This document shows, piece after piece, positions 34,157 to 42,360 of a DNA stretch of 64,000 bases; the stretch's first letter is position 1, and the number at the start of each line of letters is the position of its first letter. Below the pieces are notes generated by a model. It did no database searches. It was not told where the DNA came from and was given only the letters and a program-made list of their open reading frames with translations. A program made the position numbers and the translations under genes. This stretch comes from an uncultured Paracoccaceae bacterium (GTDB lineage Bacteria > Pseudomonadota > Alphaproteobacteria > Rhodobacterales > Rhodobacteraceae). The stretch covers positions 62,001-126,000 of the forward strand of contig CANMQO010000004.1 in the NCBI GenBank assembly GCA_947500055.1, in the 5' to 3' direction.

Positions 34157-36106
34157 TTATCCGCGCTGATCGGGTGGCGTAGCGTCCCGCGCGAGTTCGG
34201 CCACGATATCGCGCAGGGCAACAACCGTGGTCCGGTTCTCTCCCAATCGCCGCGCCGTCACCGTCCGTTCCGCAACTTCTCTTGCGCCAAGCGCCAGAAT
34301 GATCGGCACTTTGCCAACGGAGTGTTCACGGACCTTGTAGTTGATCTTTTCGTTACGCAAATCCGCCTCTGCCCGCACACCAGCGGCTTGCAGGGCTGCG
34401 ACAACCTCTTGCGCGTATTCATCCGCATCGGACACGATGGTCGCCACAACAACCTGACGCGGGGCCAGCCAGAATGGCAGTTTGCCTGCATGTTCTTCGA
34501 TCAGGATGCCAATGAAACGTTCAAAAGATCCCAGCGTTGCCCGGTGCAGCATATAGGGGCGGTGCTTGTTGCCATCCTCGCCAATATAGGTGGCACCCAG
34601 CCGTTCGGGCAGGTTCGGGTCCACCTGGAACGTGCCGCATTGCCATGTCCGGCCGATCGCATCGGTCAGATAGAAATCAAGCTTGGGGCCGTAGAACGCG
34701 CCATCGCCTTCCTCCAGCCGGAAATCGCGGCCTGTGGATTTGATGGCACCTTCCAGCGCGCCTTCGACATGGTCCCAGCTTTCATCTGATCCGACCCGTT
34801 TTTCGGGGCGCGTGGCAAAAGCAATCTCGAATTTCTCGAACCCCAGATCCTTGTAGATGCTGGCAAGGAAGTCGATGAACTTGGCGCATTCCGCCTCGAT
34901 CTGGTCCTCTGTGCAGAAGATGTGCCCATCATCCTGCGTAAAGCCGCGCACGCGCATGATCCCGTGCAACGCGCCGGACGGTTCATATCGGCTGCATGAC
35001 CCGAATTCGGCCAGCCGCAAGGGCAGATCGCGATAGGATTTGAGCCCCTGATTGAACACCTGCACATGGCAGGGGCAGTTCATCGGTTTCAGCGCATTGA
35101 TCGCCTTTTCCTTGGCGTGCTCTTCTTCCACCTCAACGACAAACATGTGTTCCTGGTATTTGTCCCAGTGGCCCGACGCCTCCCACAGCTTGCGATCCAC
35201 GACCTGCGGCGTGTTGATTTCCTGATAGCCACCGGTGCGCTGTTTGCGGCGCATGTAGTCCTGCAAGGTTGTGTAGACTGTCCAGCCATTGGGGTGCCAG
35301 AAGACCTGACCGGGGGCCTCTTCCTGCATGTGGAACAGATCCATTTCGCGGCCCAGTTTGCGGTGGTCGCGTTTGGCGGCCTCTTCCAGCCGGTGCAGAT
35401 GCGATTTGAGGTCTTCCTTGTTGCGGAAGGCCGCGCCGTAGATCCGTTGCAGCATGGGGCGGTTGCTGTCGCCGCGCCAATAGGCGCCCGCAATCGACAT
35501 CAGTTTGAATGCATCGGCGGGCACTTGGCCGGTATGTTGCAGATGCGGCCCCCGGCAAAGGTCCTGCCAGTCGCCATGCCAATACATGCGCAGTGGTTCA
35601 TCACCCGGGATGCTTTCGATCAGTTCGACCTTATAGGGCTCGCCGCGGTCCTGATAGTACTGGATCGCCTTCGGGCGGTCCCAGATTTCGGTCCGCACCT
35701 CATCGCGTTTGTTGATGATTTCCTTCATCTTCTTTTCGATGAGGGCCAGGTCTTCGGGTACAAAGGGCTCTGCGCGGTCAAAGTCATAATACCAGCCGTC
35801 CTGAATGACGGGGCCGATGGTGACCTGCGTTTCGGGCCAGATTTCCTGCACGGCGCGGGCCATGATATGGGCCAGGTCGTGGCGGACGAGTTCCAGCGCG
35901 GGGGCCTCATCCTTCATTGTGTTGATGGCAATGGACGCATCCGCATCGATGGGCCATTGCAGGTCCCAATGCTGGCCGTTGACCGTGGCTGATATCGCCT
36001 TTTTGCCCAAGCTGGATGAGATGTCTGCGGCAACAGCTGCGGCGGTCACGCCTGCCGCGTAAGGACGGCTTTTACCGTCAGGAAATGTCAGGGAAATCTG
36101 GCTCAT
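34157..36106 (-). CDS. thrS: Threonyl-tRNA synthetase
   Basis: 649 residues in the standard four-domain order: TGS domain (1-65), editing/SAD domain with the [12 protein letters not shown] zinc-like motif (about 75-225), class II catalytic core ([59 protein letters not shown]) and the anticodon-binding domain ([14 protein letters not shown] to the end). It charges tRNA-Thr and edits mischarged serine. A 242-bp gap separates it from the divergent TbpB-like lipoprotein; no T-box is expected in this group and none is seen. Confidence 0.97.
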   Translation of the reverse strand: MSQISLTFPDGKSRPYAAGVTAAAVAADISSSLGKKAISATVNGQHWDLQWPIDADASIAINTMKDEAPALELVRHDLAHIMARAVQEIWPETQVTIGPVIQDGWYYDFDRAEPFVPEDLALIEKKMKEIINKRDEVRTEIWDRPKAIQYYQDRGEPYKVELIESIPGDEPLRMYWHGDWQDLCRGPHLQHTGQVPADAFKLMSIAGAYWRGDSNRPMLQRIYGAAFRNKEDLKSHLHRLEEAAKRDHRKLGREMDLFHMQEEAPGQVFWHPNGWTVYTTLQDYMRRKQRTGGYQEINTPQVVDRKLWEASGHWDKYQEHMFVVEVEEEHAKEKAINALKPMNCPCHVQVFNQGLKSYRDLPLRLAEFGSCSRYEPSGALHGIMRVRGFTQDDGHIFCTEDQIEAECAKFIDFLASIYKDLGFEKFEIAFATRPEKRVGSDESWDHVEGALEGAIKSTGRDFRLEEGDGAFYGPKLDFYLTDAIGRTWQCGTFQVDPNLPERLGATYIGEDGNKHRPYMLHRATLGSFERFIGILIEEHAGKLPFWLAPRQVVVATIVSDADEYAQEVVAALQAAGVRAEADLRNEKINYKVREHSVGKVPIILALGAREVAERTVTARRLGENRTTVVALRDIVAELARDATPPDQRG

Positions 36107-36348
36107 GGCCGATGCTCCTCGTCAGTTTGGCGCCCACGGAACGCCCGGTTGCGGGTTATGTGTGGGCGGTTAATGGACCGTGTCGCGGCAAGTGTCAACG
36201 ATATGCCTGGGATCGATCATTGGGGTGTTTTTCATAGGTTCCAGCAATAGGCTGGCTAACCTTAGTGAAATATTAACTTTTGTGCTTTCGGTTTGTCTGC
36301 CATCCTGCATCCGGTCGTAGCTATTTACCGATTGTTAGGAGAAACCAG

Positions 36349-36990
36349 ATGATTTGTTATCGAATGAGTATGTGCGCGGGAATCGTATTGCTGAGTGCAT
36401 GCGGCGGCGGAAGTGGCGGTGGTAGTGGCGCAGATGAGGACTTTGACGCGTTAGTCGCGCGTGCCGAGGCACTTTTTGATGCTGAAGAAGCCGTTGATGG
36501 TCAGGCAACACCTGTCGCTGATCTTCCTCCGGACACTGGGAGCGTTACATATACAGGAATCGCGGTTTATATCGGCGCAGAGGCAACGTCAGCCGCGCCC
36601 ATCGTTTTTGGCGCGCTGGGCGAATTTACCGGTGAAGCCGATTTTCGGAATGAAACTTTTACCGGTACAGCTGACGACTTCATCGAAATTACGAATGCTG
36701 AAGCCGTATTCGATGACGATGCCGATCCGATTGGCGGTGGTCGGGTTGATGGCTCATTTACTGTGGATATGGAATTTGACAGTTTTGATGAAGGAGGCAT
36801 TGAGCGTTCAAGCCTCATCGGAGAGATTGACGGGCGTATTACGCATTCTGACAACAGCACCCAAGTTTATGACGGGATGGAGGCGGACGGGGGCTTTTTG
36901 GGGCCTGCCGCAGAACTCGTTGAAGTTATTGGGGCTGGAACGAGCAACACTGGTCTGGTTGGTGCAGTGAGCATTATCGGCAGTCAATGA
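36349..36990 (+). CDS. TbpB-like beta-barrel surface lipoprotein
   Basis: 213 residues from the ATG with AGGAG 8 bp upstream. Lipobox LSAC is followed by a GGGSGGGSG tether, then acidic helices and a beta-rich domain (VTYTGIAVYIGA, FTGEADFRNETFTG, DGSFTVDMEFDSFD, GEIDGRI) ending with GGFLGPAAELVEVIGAG and TGLVGAVSIIGSQ. That last pattern resembles the G-F-x-G-P-x-A-x-E handle of TbpB-like barrels. Codon use is somewhat AT-richer than neighbours. It is a candidate cargo for the Slam-like protein at 28.5 kb. Ligand unknown. Confidence 0.65.
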   Translation: MICYRMSMCAGIVLLSACGGGSGGGSGADEDFDALVARAEALFDAEEAVDGQATPVADLPPDTGSVTYTGIAVYIGAEATSAAPIVFGALGEFTGEADFRNETFTGTADDFIEITNAEAVFDDDADPIGGGRVDGSFTVDMEFDSFDEGGIERSSLIGEIDGRITHSDNSTQVYDGMEADGGFLGPAAELVEVIGAGTSNTGLVGAVSIIGSQ

Positions 36991-37175
36991 AGCTCGAACG
37001 AAAGTGAAACGGGCACCCGCGCCGTGCATTGTCTGATCAAAACCCGACCTATCTGGAAACGATAAAGGTGCTGAATCATGATTTGCACGAGGGTGAGGAG
37101 TTGTTGGGCCGATTGCATGATCAAGAGATCGTTTGTCGGCCCAATGCAAATACACATATGCGTGGGTAAGGGCGG

Positions 37176-37598
37176 CTATATCCGTGCGGCAAATACCGCA
37201 TAGGCCATGATCAGGCAGCAGATCCATCCGGCTGTAAAGATCATCGGTCGCAGGGGGAGTCGTGCCCAGCCGCCGATATAGCCCACCGCATGCGCCACCC
37301 TGATCCAGAAAAACGCAATTGCCGTCCAGTATGTCAGGGCGGTGAACCCGTCGAACCGATCCACCAGCATCACAAGAATGGCGAACGGCACCAGCTGTTC
37401 CAGCAGGTTCAGATGTGCCCGATGTGCCCGATGAATCCATTCCGGCAGCAGGTGTGGATTGGCCGGGCGGATGAAACCATCGGGCATGCCTTCGGCCTCG
37501 GGCACCTGGGCCACGCCAATCACATATGGCAACCACATGGATGCGGCAAAAATGGCAAGGCAGGTCAGAATGCCCAGTTCGGTTGGGAATGTTTCCAT
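37176..37598 (-). CDS. MAPEG family membrane protein (second copy)
   Basis: 140 residues with four membrane helices. Family features are RAHRAHLNLLEQLVPFAILVML in the second part (RxxxNxxE-like) and WIRVAHAVGYIGG. It is sequence-divergent from the copy at 28050 and belongs to the other bacterial MAPEG branch. It lies 11 bp downstream of the ArsR-SRPBCC regulator on the same strand, so it is probably regulated by it. Confidence 0.85.
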   Translation of the reverse strand: METFPTELGILTCLAIFAASMWLPYVIGVAQVPEAEGMPDGFIRPANPHLLPEWIHRAHRAHLNLLEQLVPFAILVMLVDRFDGFTALTYWTAIAFFWIRVAHAVGYIGGWARLPLRPMIFTAGWICCLIMAYAVFAARI

Positions 37599-37609
37599 GG
37601 TCTTTCTCC

Positions 37610-38353
37610 TTACATTGCCGCTTTAAGGGCGGTGCCGGTTTCGAGATAGCTTTTGAGCGATGCGGCAAGCCGTGCCCAGCCTTCGGCGAACCCTTCCTGA
37701 CCTGGTGCCATGTCATAATGTTCGATGGTCAGTTTGCACTGATCGCCCTGCGCCTCGATCAGATAGACCATATGGCTTGCAGGGGCGTCGGGGCCCATGA
37801 AAAGCGGCTCAAATGTCATGGCGATGCGGCTTTTCGGGTCAAGTGTCGTGGTCACCTGACGAAGCATTGCGTCGCCATTGGGCAGGATGAAGGCGGTTGC
37901 CTGATCCACCGCCGGACTTCCCTGTACGGTGTTGCAGGCGAAGTGATAAGCGGCCATCTGGTCAGCCTCTGTCAGGGCGGCCCAAAGCTCGTCCTGGGTG
38001 CAGCGGATGAATGTCTGCATCATGAAATCAGGTTTTCCCATATATGTGTCTTTCTCCAGTTTCGCTTTCAGTTCCGTCAGCGCGCGGGCTTGTCGTTGAA
38101 GAAAGGGGGCGGCCCATCTATCCATCACCTCCTGCAGGGGCAGCGGGTTGAGGTAATGGTATTTGAACCGGCCGTCCTTGCGCGTGACGATCAAATTCGC
38201 CTCTTCGAGGACTTTGAGATGCTTCATCACACCAAACCGGGACATCGCCAAAACCTGTTCAAGGTCGCTGAGCGATTGGCCATCGCGTTTGCGCAAACTG
38301 TCGAGCAGATCGCGCCTTGCGGGGTCGTTGAGGGCTTTGAAAATGGCATCCAT
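37610..38353 (-). CDS. ArsR-type regulator fused to SRPBCC (AHSA1-like) domain
   Basis: 247 residues. The first 95 form an ArsR winged helix (IFKALNDPARRDLLDSLRKRDGQSLSDLEQVL...SRFGVMKHLKVLEEANLIVTRKDGRFKYHYL). The remainder is a START-like SRPBCC fold of the AHSA1 type (FIRCTQDELWAALTEADQMAAYHF, VTTTLDPKSRIAMTFEPL, GWARLAASLKSYLETG). The fusion suggests that a hydrophobic ligand held in the SRPBCC pocket controls DNA binding. A 38-bp perfect palindrome lies 12 bp before the start codon and is the likely operator. A MAPEG gene follows in the same transcript. Confidence 0.88.
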   Translation of the reverse strand: MDAIFKALNDPARRDLLDSLRKRDGQSLSDLEQVLAMSRFGVMKHLKVLEEANLIVTRKDGRFKYHYLNPLPLQEVMDRWAAPFLQRQARALTELKAKLEKDTYMGKPDFMMQTFIRCTQDELWAALTEADQMAAYHFACNTVQGSPAVDQATAFILPNGDAMLRQVTTTLDPKSRIAMTFEPLFMGPDAPASHMVYLIEAQGDQCKLTIEHYDMAPGQEGFAEGWARLAASLKSYLETGTALKAAM

Positions 38354-38364
38354 GAGAAATCCTA

Positions 38365-38402
38365 TACGTTACTCTATTGTCACGTGACAATAGAGTAACG
38401 TA
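38365..38402. promoter_or_regulatory. 38-bp perfect palindrome, likely operator of the ArsR-SRPBCC regulator
   Basis: Both halves are exact complements around a centre between 38383 and 38384 (core TCACGTGA; outer end TACGTTACTC). It lies between the start codon of the regulator at 38353 and the divergent hydrolase start at 38445, so it can control both. Length and symmetry exceed the usual 12-2-12 ArsR site. Confidence 0.75.
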
Positions 38403-38444
38403 AAAAACCTTGCAGACACTGCCGCACTGTGATGCCATAAGCCT

Positions 38445-39206
38445 ATGGAAAATAATGCTGAAAAACCAACATTCGTCACACCACAAGGACGCCGTATCGC
38501 CTATCATTTGACTGATGGTTCAGGCCCTGCGGTGGTTTTTCTGGGCGGTTTCAAGTCCGATATGGGCGGCACAAAAGCGGTGTTCCTGGAAAAATGGGCC
38601 CGCGATTCGGGGCGTGCCTTTCTGCGGTTCGACTATTCCGGCCATGGGGAAAGCGGCGAAGCGTTTACCGATGGCTGTATCGGCGACTGGTTCGAAGACG
38701 CTTGCGCGGCGCTGGGCCTGATTGCGGGGCCGCTGGTTCTGGTCGGCTCCTCAATGGGGGGGTGGATATCGTTGCTTGTTGCCCGGCAGATGCCGGAACG
38801 GGTGGCAGGGTTGGTGACCATCGCCGCTGCGCCGGACTTCACCGAAGACAGCATGTGGGCGGGGTTTTCAGATAAGCAGAAGGCGGCACTGAAAACCGAG
38901 GGCCAAGTGGAACTGCCATCGGAATATGGCGACCCATACATCATCACCAAACGCCTGATCGAAGAAGGTCGCGACCGGCTGGTTCTGCGCGATCCGCTCC
39001 CCCTGCCGTTCCCGACGCGGTTCTTGCAAGGGACGGCGGATGCGGATGTTGATATGGCCGTTGCCCTGCGGTTGCTGGACCATGCGGACGGGTCCGACAT
39101 GCGCCTGACATTGGTGGATGGTGCCGATCATCGGTTTTCCGATGAGACCTGTCTGGATCTGATTGTCGCCTCGGTCGCGGATGTTCTGGAAAGGGGGATG
39201 GGTTAA
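38445..39206 (+). CDS. Alpha/beta-hydrolase (ABHD10-like thioesterase/esterase)
   Basis: 253 residues. The nucleophile elbow is GSSMGG, the oxyanion region is VVFLGGFKSDMGG, FLRFDYSGHGES precedes it, and the catalytic His is in GADHRFS near the end, so the triad appears complete. The layout resembles ABHD10-type acyl-protein thioesterases. It is divergent from the ArsR-SRPBCC gene across the palindrome and may belong to its regulon. A GGGT-ACCC hairpin overlaps its stop codon. Confidence 0.85.
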   Translation: MENNAEKPTFVTPQGRRIAYHLTDGSGPAVVFLGGFKSDMGGTKAVFLEKWARDSGRAFLRFDYSGHGESGEAFTDGCIGDWFEDACAALGLIAGPLVLVGSSMGGWISLLVARQMPERVAGLVTIAAAPDFTEDSMWAGFSDKQKAALKTEGQVELPSEYGDPYIITKRLIEEGRDRLVLRDPLPLPFPTRFLQGTADADVDMAVALRLLDHADGSDMRLTLVDGADHRFSDETCLDLIVASVADVLERGMG

Positions 39207-39219
39207 AACCCATCTTACG
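39197..39219. repeat. GGGT/ACCC hairpin element overlapping a stop codon (copy A)
   Basis: GATGGGT (39197-39203) pairs with ACCCATC (39208-39214), then TTACG. The loop includes the hydrolase stop TAA (39204-39206), so the repeat supplies the last two codons. The copy at 62572-62594 matches at 21 of 23 positions. Confidence 0.7.
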
Positions 39220-39286
39220 CTACGTCGCTATTCTGCATGGAGCCGGTTGTCGCGTAACGTGCCTGAAACCCTTGGGAGGGGGAGAT

Positions 39287-40624
39287 ATGGCACTATCACT
39301 TGGGCAAAAAGCCGGCTGGGGATTGGCCGATCTGGGCGTGGTCGTCTTTGTGATGATCAAGCAATTATTGATCGTCGCCTATCTGACTTCATTTTTGGGC
39401 ATCCCGGTTGGATTGGCTGGATTGGTGACCACGGTTGTCTTGGTTTTCGACATCGTGACCGACCCCCTGATCGGCTATCTGAGCGACCGGACCAATAGCC
39501 GCTTTGGCCGACGTGCCCCTTGGATGTTCGCAGGCGTGCTTGTCATGGTTGCAGGCATACTTGGCCTGTTTTCTGCCCCTGTGCAGGCAGCGCTTGCTGC
39601 CAAACTGACATGGGTTGTCTCTGCTTTCGTTCTGGCGACCGTCGGGTTTACGATGATTGCCATCCCTTACGGCGCGCAGGCAGGTGAAATCACGCATGAC
39701 CCGCGCGAAAGATCCGCAATGACCGGTTGGCGCATGGGGTTCGCCACGGTGGGGATTCTGGTCGGCGGAGCGGTCATTCCGGGTCTGGCCAGTCAATTTG
39801 GTTATCCGCGCGCCGCACTTTATGTCAGCCCGTTGATCATCGGTGCGGTCTGGCTGTCGCTGTGGGCGACGCGCAAGGCACCGCGTGTTGCGGAACCTGT
39901 TCGCGCAGGATTTGGTGCGGCTTACCGGCTTGTGTTTGGCAACCGGACCTTTGTTGTGCTGGCTTTGTTTTATGGGGTCATGACATTGGCCGTGGCGCTG
40001 ATCACAGCGGGGCTGCCTTTCGCGGCAGCCTATCTGGTGACCGACGGTGGCGACACCCTGTTATCCGGTGCGGTCGGCGCATTGGGGGTTCTCAGCGTCT
40101 TGTTCGCGGCTTTCTTTGTCGGCTCAATCCTCAGCCAGGTGATGTGGGTGCTGTTGTCGCACCGGTTGGGTAAATTGGGGGCGCTGGTGCTTGGTCTGAC
40201 GGCATATGCCGTGCTGCTTTATGGGTTGGCGCAGGCCTTGCCCTCTATGAATGTGAGTTTAATTGCGGGGTTGTTCGTCATCGCGGGTGTGACCAACGGG
40301 GCCTACCAGCAGATCCCATGGGCGATGTATCCCGATCTGATGGATGTGACCCGCAGGAAATCCGGGGTCGCTATAGAAGGGGCATTCTCCGCAGTCTGGC
40401 TGTTGGGACAAAAACTGGCGAATGCCCTGGCGCCAGCGGTTCTGGGGGTGATCCTGAGCAAGGCTGGCTGGCAGGAAACGACGGGCGGCATAGCGCCACA
40501 AACTGATGCGGCCCTTGCGGCGCTGCAAATGTCCATTACGTTGATACCGGCGGGGATCCTTTTGGTGGCCGTCGCAGGCTTAGTAATGGTGTACAGACCA
40601 ATGGCGGTGCAAGAACGTGTTTGA
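39287..40624 (+). CDS. GPH-family (MelB-like) MFS transporter
   Basis: 445 residues with about twelve membrane helices. The GPH motif is VTDPLIGYLSDRTNSRFGRRAPWM, in the loop after helix 2; a second match is in helices 8-9 (SHRLGKLGALVLG). GPH members move sugars or related organic solutes with Na+ or H+. The ATG at 39287 has a strong GGGAGGGGGAG before it. It overlaps the next esterase gene by 8 bp, suggesting uptake and hydrolysis of the same compound. Confidence 0.88.
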   Translation: MALSLGQKAGWGLADLGVVVFVMIKQLLIVAYLTSFLGIPVGLAGLVTTVVLVFDIVTDPLIGYLSDRTNSRFGRRAPWMFAGVLVMVAGILGLFSAPVQAALAAKLTWVVSAFVLATVGFTMIAIPYGAQAGEITHDPRERSAMTGWRMGFATVGILVGGAVIPGLASQFGYPRAALYVSPLIIGAVWLSLWATRKAPRVAEPVRAGFGAAYRLVFGNRTFVVLALFYGVMTLAVALITAGLPFAAAYLVTDGGDTLLSGAVGALGVLSVLFAAFFVGSILSQVMWVLLSHRLGKLGALVLGLTAYAVLLYGLAQALPSMNVSLIAGLFVIAGVTNGAYQQIPWAMYPDLMDVTRRKSGVAIEGAFSAVWLLGQKLANALAPAVLGVILSKAGWQETTGGIAPQTDAALAALQMSITLIPAGILLVAVAGLVMVYRPMAVQERV

Positions 40625-41474
40625 TTTGAATGATATTGATGCGGCCCTGGCCCGGGCCGAAGCGAAAGTGCCCAATCTGCGGCCCGGTTGTGAAAAACGG
40701 GTCTTATGGGCGGACCAGCCCGGGCAGAAAACGCCGGTTTGCATCGTTTATATCCATGGGTTTTCTGCCTCGCCCGAGGAACTGCGTCCGCTGCCGGACA
40801 TGATCGCCAAGGAGTTGGGCGCGAACATCTTTTTTACGCGGCTGACCGGGCATGGTCAGGACGGGCAGGCGATGGCCGAGGCGACATATGCCGCCTGGCG
40901 CAATGATGTGGCGGAAGCGGTCGAGATTGGCCGGTCGATTGGAGATCAGATTATCCTGATGGGCTGTTCAACCGGATGCACATTGGCAACGCTTGCACTG
41001 GCAGAGGGGCTGGCCGCGAAGGCCGCGATTTTCGTCTCTCCCAATTTCGGCCTGCGCAACCGGGCGGCCCAATTTGTGCTGGACGCGCCCGGCTCCAAAC
41101 ATTGGGGACGTTACGTGGCCGGGGCAACCCGGTCCTTTGAGCCAATCAATGACCGCCACACCGCCTACTGGACGACGACCTATCCGATCGAGGCGGTACA
41201 CCCGATGGGCGAAGCCGTGCGTGCCGTCCACAAGTCAGACCTGTCCAAAATTGCCACACCCGTGTTCATGAGCTTCAATGAGGCCGATACAGTTGTGCAT
41301 CCCAAGGATATCAGGCGCGTTGCGAACCGGTGGGGTGGGGCCGTGACGCTGGATCTGATCACACCGGGCCCAGGGGATGATGAAAGTGGCCATGTGATGG
41401 CCGGTGACGTCTTTAGCCCGGGACAGACCGGGCATATGGCTGAGCGGATTTTGGCGTGGCTGAAAGGGCTTTAG
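40617..41474 (+). CDS. Alpha/beta-hydrolase (carboxylesterase / monoacylglycerol-lipase-like)
   Basis: 285 residues from a GTG that overlaps the transporter stop. The fold's elements are VYIHGFSASPEELRPLPDMIAKELG, TRLTGHGQDGQAMAEATYAAWRND, the nucleophile elbow MGCSTGCTLA, the acid in SFNEADTVV, and the His in ESGHVMAGD. The cap and size suit a serine esterase of the S33/lipase type. The substrate is unknown. It is coupled to the GPH transporter. Confidence 0.85.
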   Translation: MFDLNDIDAALARAEAKVPNLRPGCEKRVLWADQPGQKTPVCIVYIHGFSASPEELRPLPDMIAKELGANIFFTRLTGHGQDGQAMAEATYAAWRNDVAEAVEIGRSIGDQIILMGCSTGCTLATLALAEGLAAKAAIFVSPNFGLRNRAAQFVLDAPGSKHWGRYVAGATRSFEPINDRHTAYWTTTYPIEAVHPMGEAVRAVHKSDLSKIATPVFMSFNEADTVVHPKDIRRVANRWGGAVTLDLITPGPGDDESGHVMAGDVFSPGQTGHMAERILAWLKGL

Positions 41475-41556
41475 TCTTTCCAATACTTGCGGTGCCTGCG
41501 CTGGGCGGGCAAAATAACATGCAACATTTCCCGGTCATGCAAGGGGCCTGACATTT

Positions 41557-42273
41557 ATGCCAAGTGAAACGCTGGTGATGATCCCGCCATTGATGTGCGA
41601 CGCGCGGGTTTTCAGTCATCAGATCCGGGAGTTGGGCAATGAGCATGCGGTCATGTTCGCCCCCATCACCCGCGGAGAGCGTATGGAAGAGGTTGCCAGC
41701 CAGATCCTGACATGGGCACCGTCGAAATTTGCGCTGATGGGCATGGGGCTGGGCGGTATGGTCGCCATGGAACTGATGCGCCGGGCACCGGAACGGATCA
41801 CGCGGATTGCGCTGATTGATACAAGCGCGCAGGCCGACACACCCGAGACTGCCGCCGCGCGAGAGGCGCAAATCATCGCCGCCAGATCGGGCCGGATTGA
41901 TGATGTTCTGCGTCATGAAATGAACTCGACCTGGCTGGCGCCGCAAACGGACAAGGCTGCCGTCATAAACCTGTTGCGCGATATGGGGCACGGTCTTGGG
42001 CCGGATATTTATGTCCGCCAGGCGCGTGCCCTGCAGCGGCGCAAAGATCAGCAGGCAACGTTACGGCAAATTTGGCAACCTGCCGTGGTGTTATGCGGCC
42101 GTTTCAATGGACAGTTCCCACTGAAGCGGCAGGAGTTCATGGCCGAGATGATCCCCCACGGGGCGCTCGAGGTGATCGAACAAGGTGGTTATTTGAGCAG
42201 TCTGGAGGCACCTGAGGTGGTGACCGATGCCTTGCGCCGTTGGATGGGAATGCCACTGATGCTACGACCATAG
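41557..42273 (+). CDS. Alpha/beta-hydrolase-fold pseudoenzyme
   Basis: 238 residues with the recognisable fold of small alpha/beta-hydrolases (VMIPPLMCDARVF, RITRIALIDTSAQADTPE). All three catalytic positions are changed: the elbow reads GMGLG, with Gly64 instead of Ser; the acid position in CGRFNGQFP holds Asn or Gly near 184-185; and the His of the usual GHLS is Tyr212. The frame is intact, so this is probably a binding or scaffold protein and not a broken gene. It lies next to the PHA genes, across a triple hairpin. Confidence 0.8.
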   Translation: MPSETLVMIPPLMCDARVFSHQIRELGNEHAVMFAPITRGERMEEVASQILTWAPSKFALMGMGLGGMVAMELMRRAPERITRIALIDTSAQADTPETAAAREAQIIAARSGRIDDVLRHEMNSTWLAPQTDKAAVINLLRDMGHGLGPDIYVRQARALQRRKDQQATLRQIWQPAVVLCGRFNGQFPLKRQEFMAEMIPHGALEVIEQGGYLSSLEAPEVVTDALRRWMGMPLMLRP

Positions 42274-42344
42274 CAATTCCTGACACAGGAATTGGCTTCA
42301 AATCCTCTAGGAGGATTTGCTTTCAGACTTTCTTTGAAAGTCTG
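42274..42344. repeat. Tandem 9-bp/3-nt hairpin modules, locus 2 (three modules)
   Basis: Modules: arm CAATTCCTG, loop ACA (42274-42294, identical to locus 1); arm CAAATCCTC, loop TAG (42299-42319); arm CAGACTTTC, loop TTT (42324-42344). All stems are 9 bp and perfect, spaced 4 nt. They fill the junction between the pseudo-hydrolase stop and the converging phaZ end. Confidence 0.8.
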
Positions 42345-42360
42345 TCTTGAGGCCGCGTAT

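Noticed and set aside
36991..37175. Degraded gene between the TbpB-like lipoprotein and MAPEG
   Set aside because: No frame shows homology; only an 8-bp TTGGGCCG inverted repeat is visible, so nothing can be claimed.
36808..37716. 302-residue minus-strand frame over the MAPEG gene and its flank
   Set aside because: It crosses the TbpB-like gene end and the MAPEG gene in another frame and has no domain.
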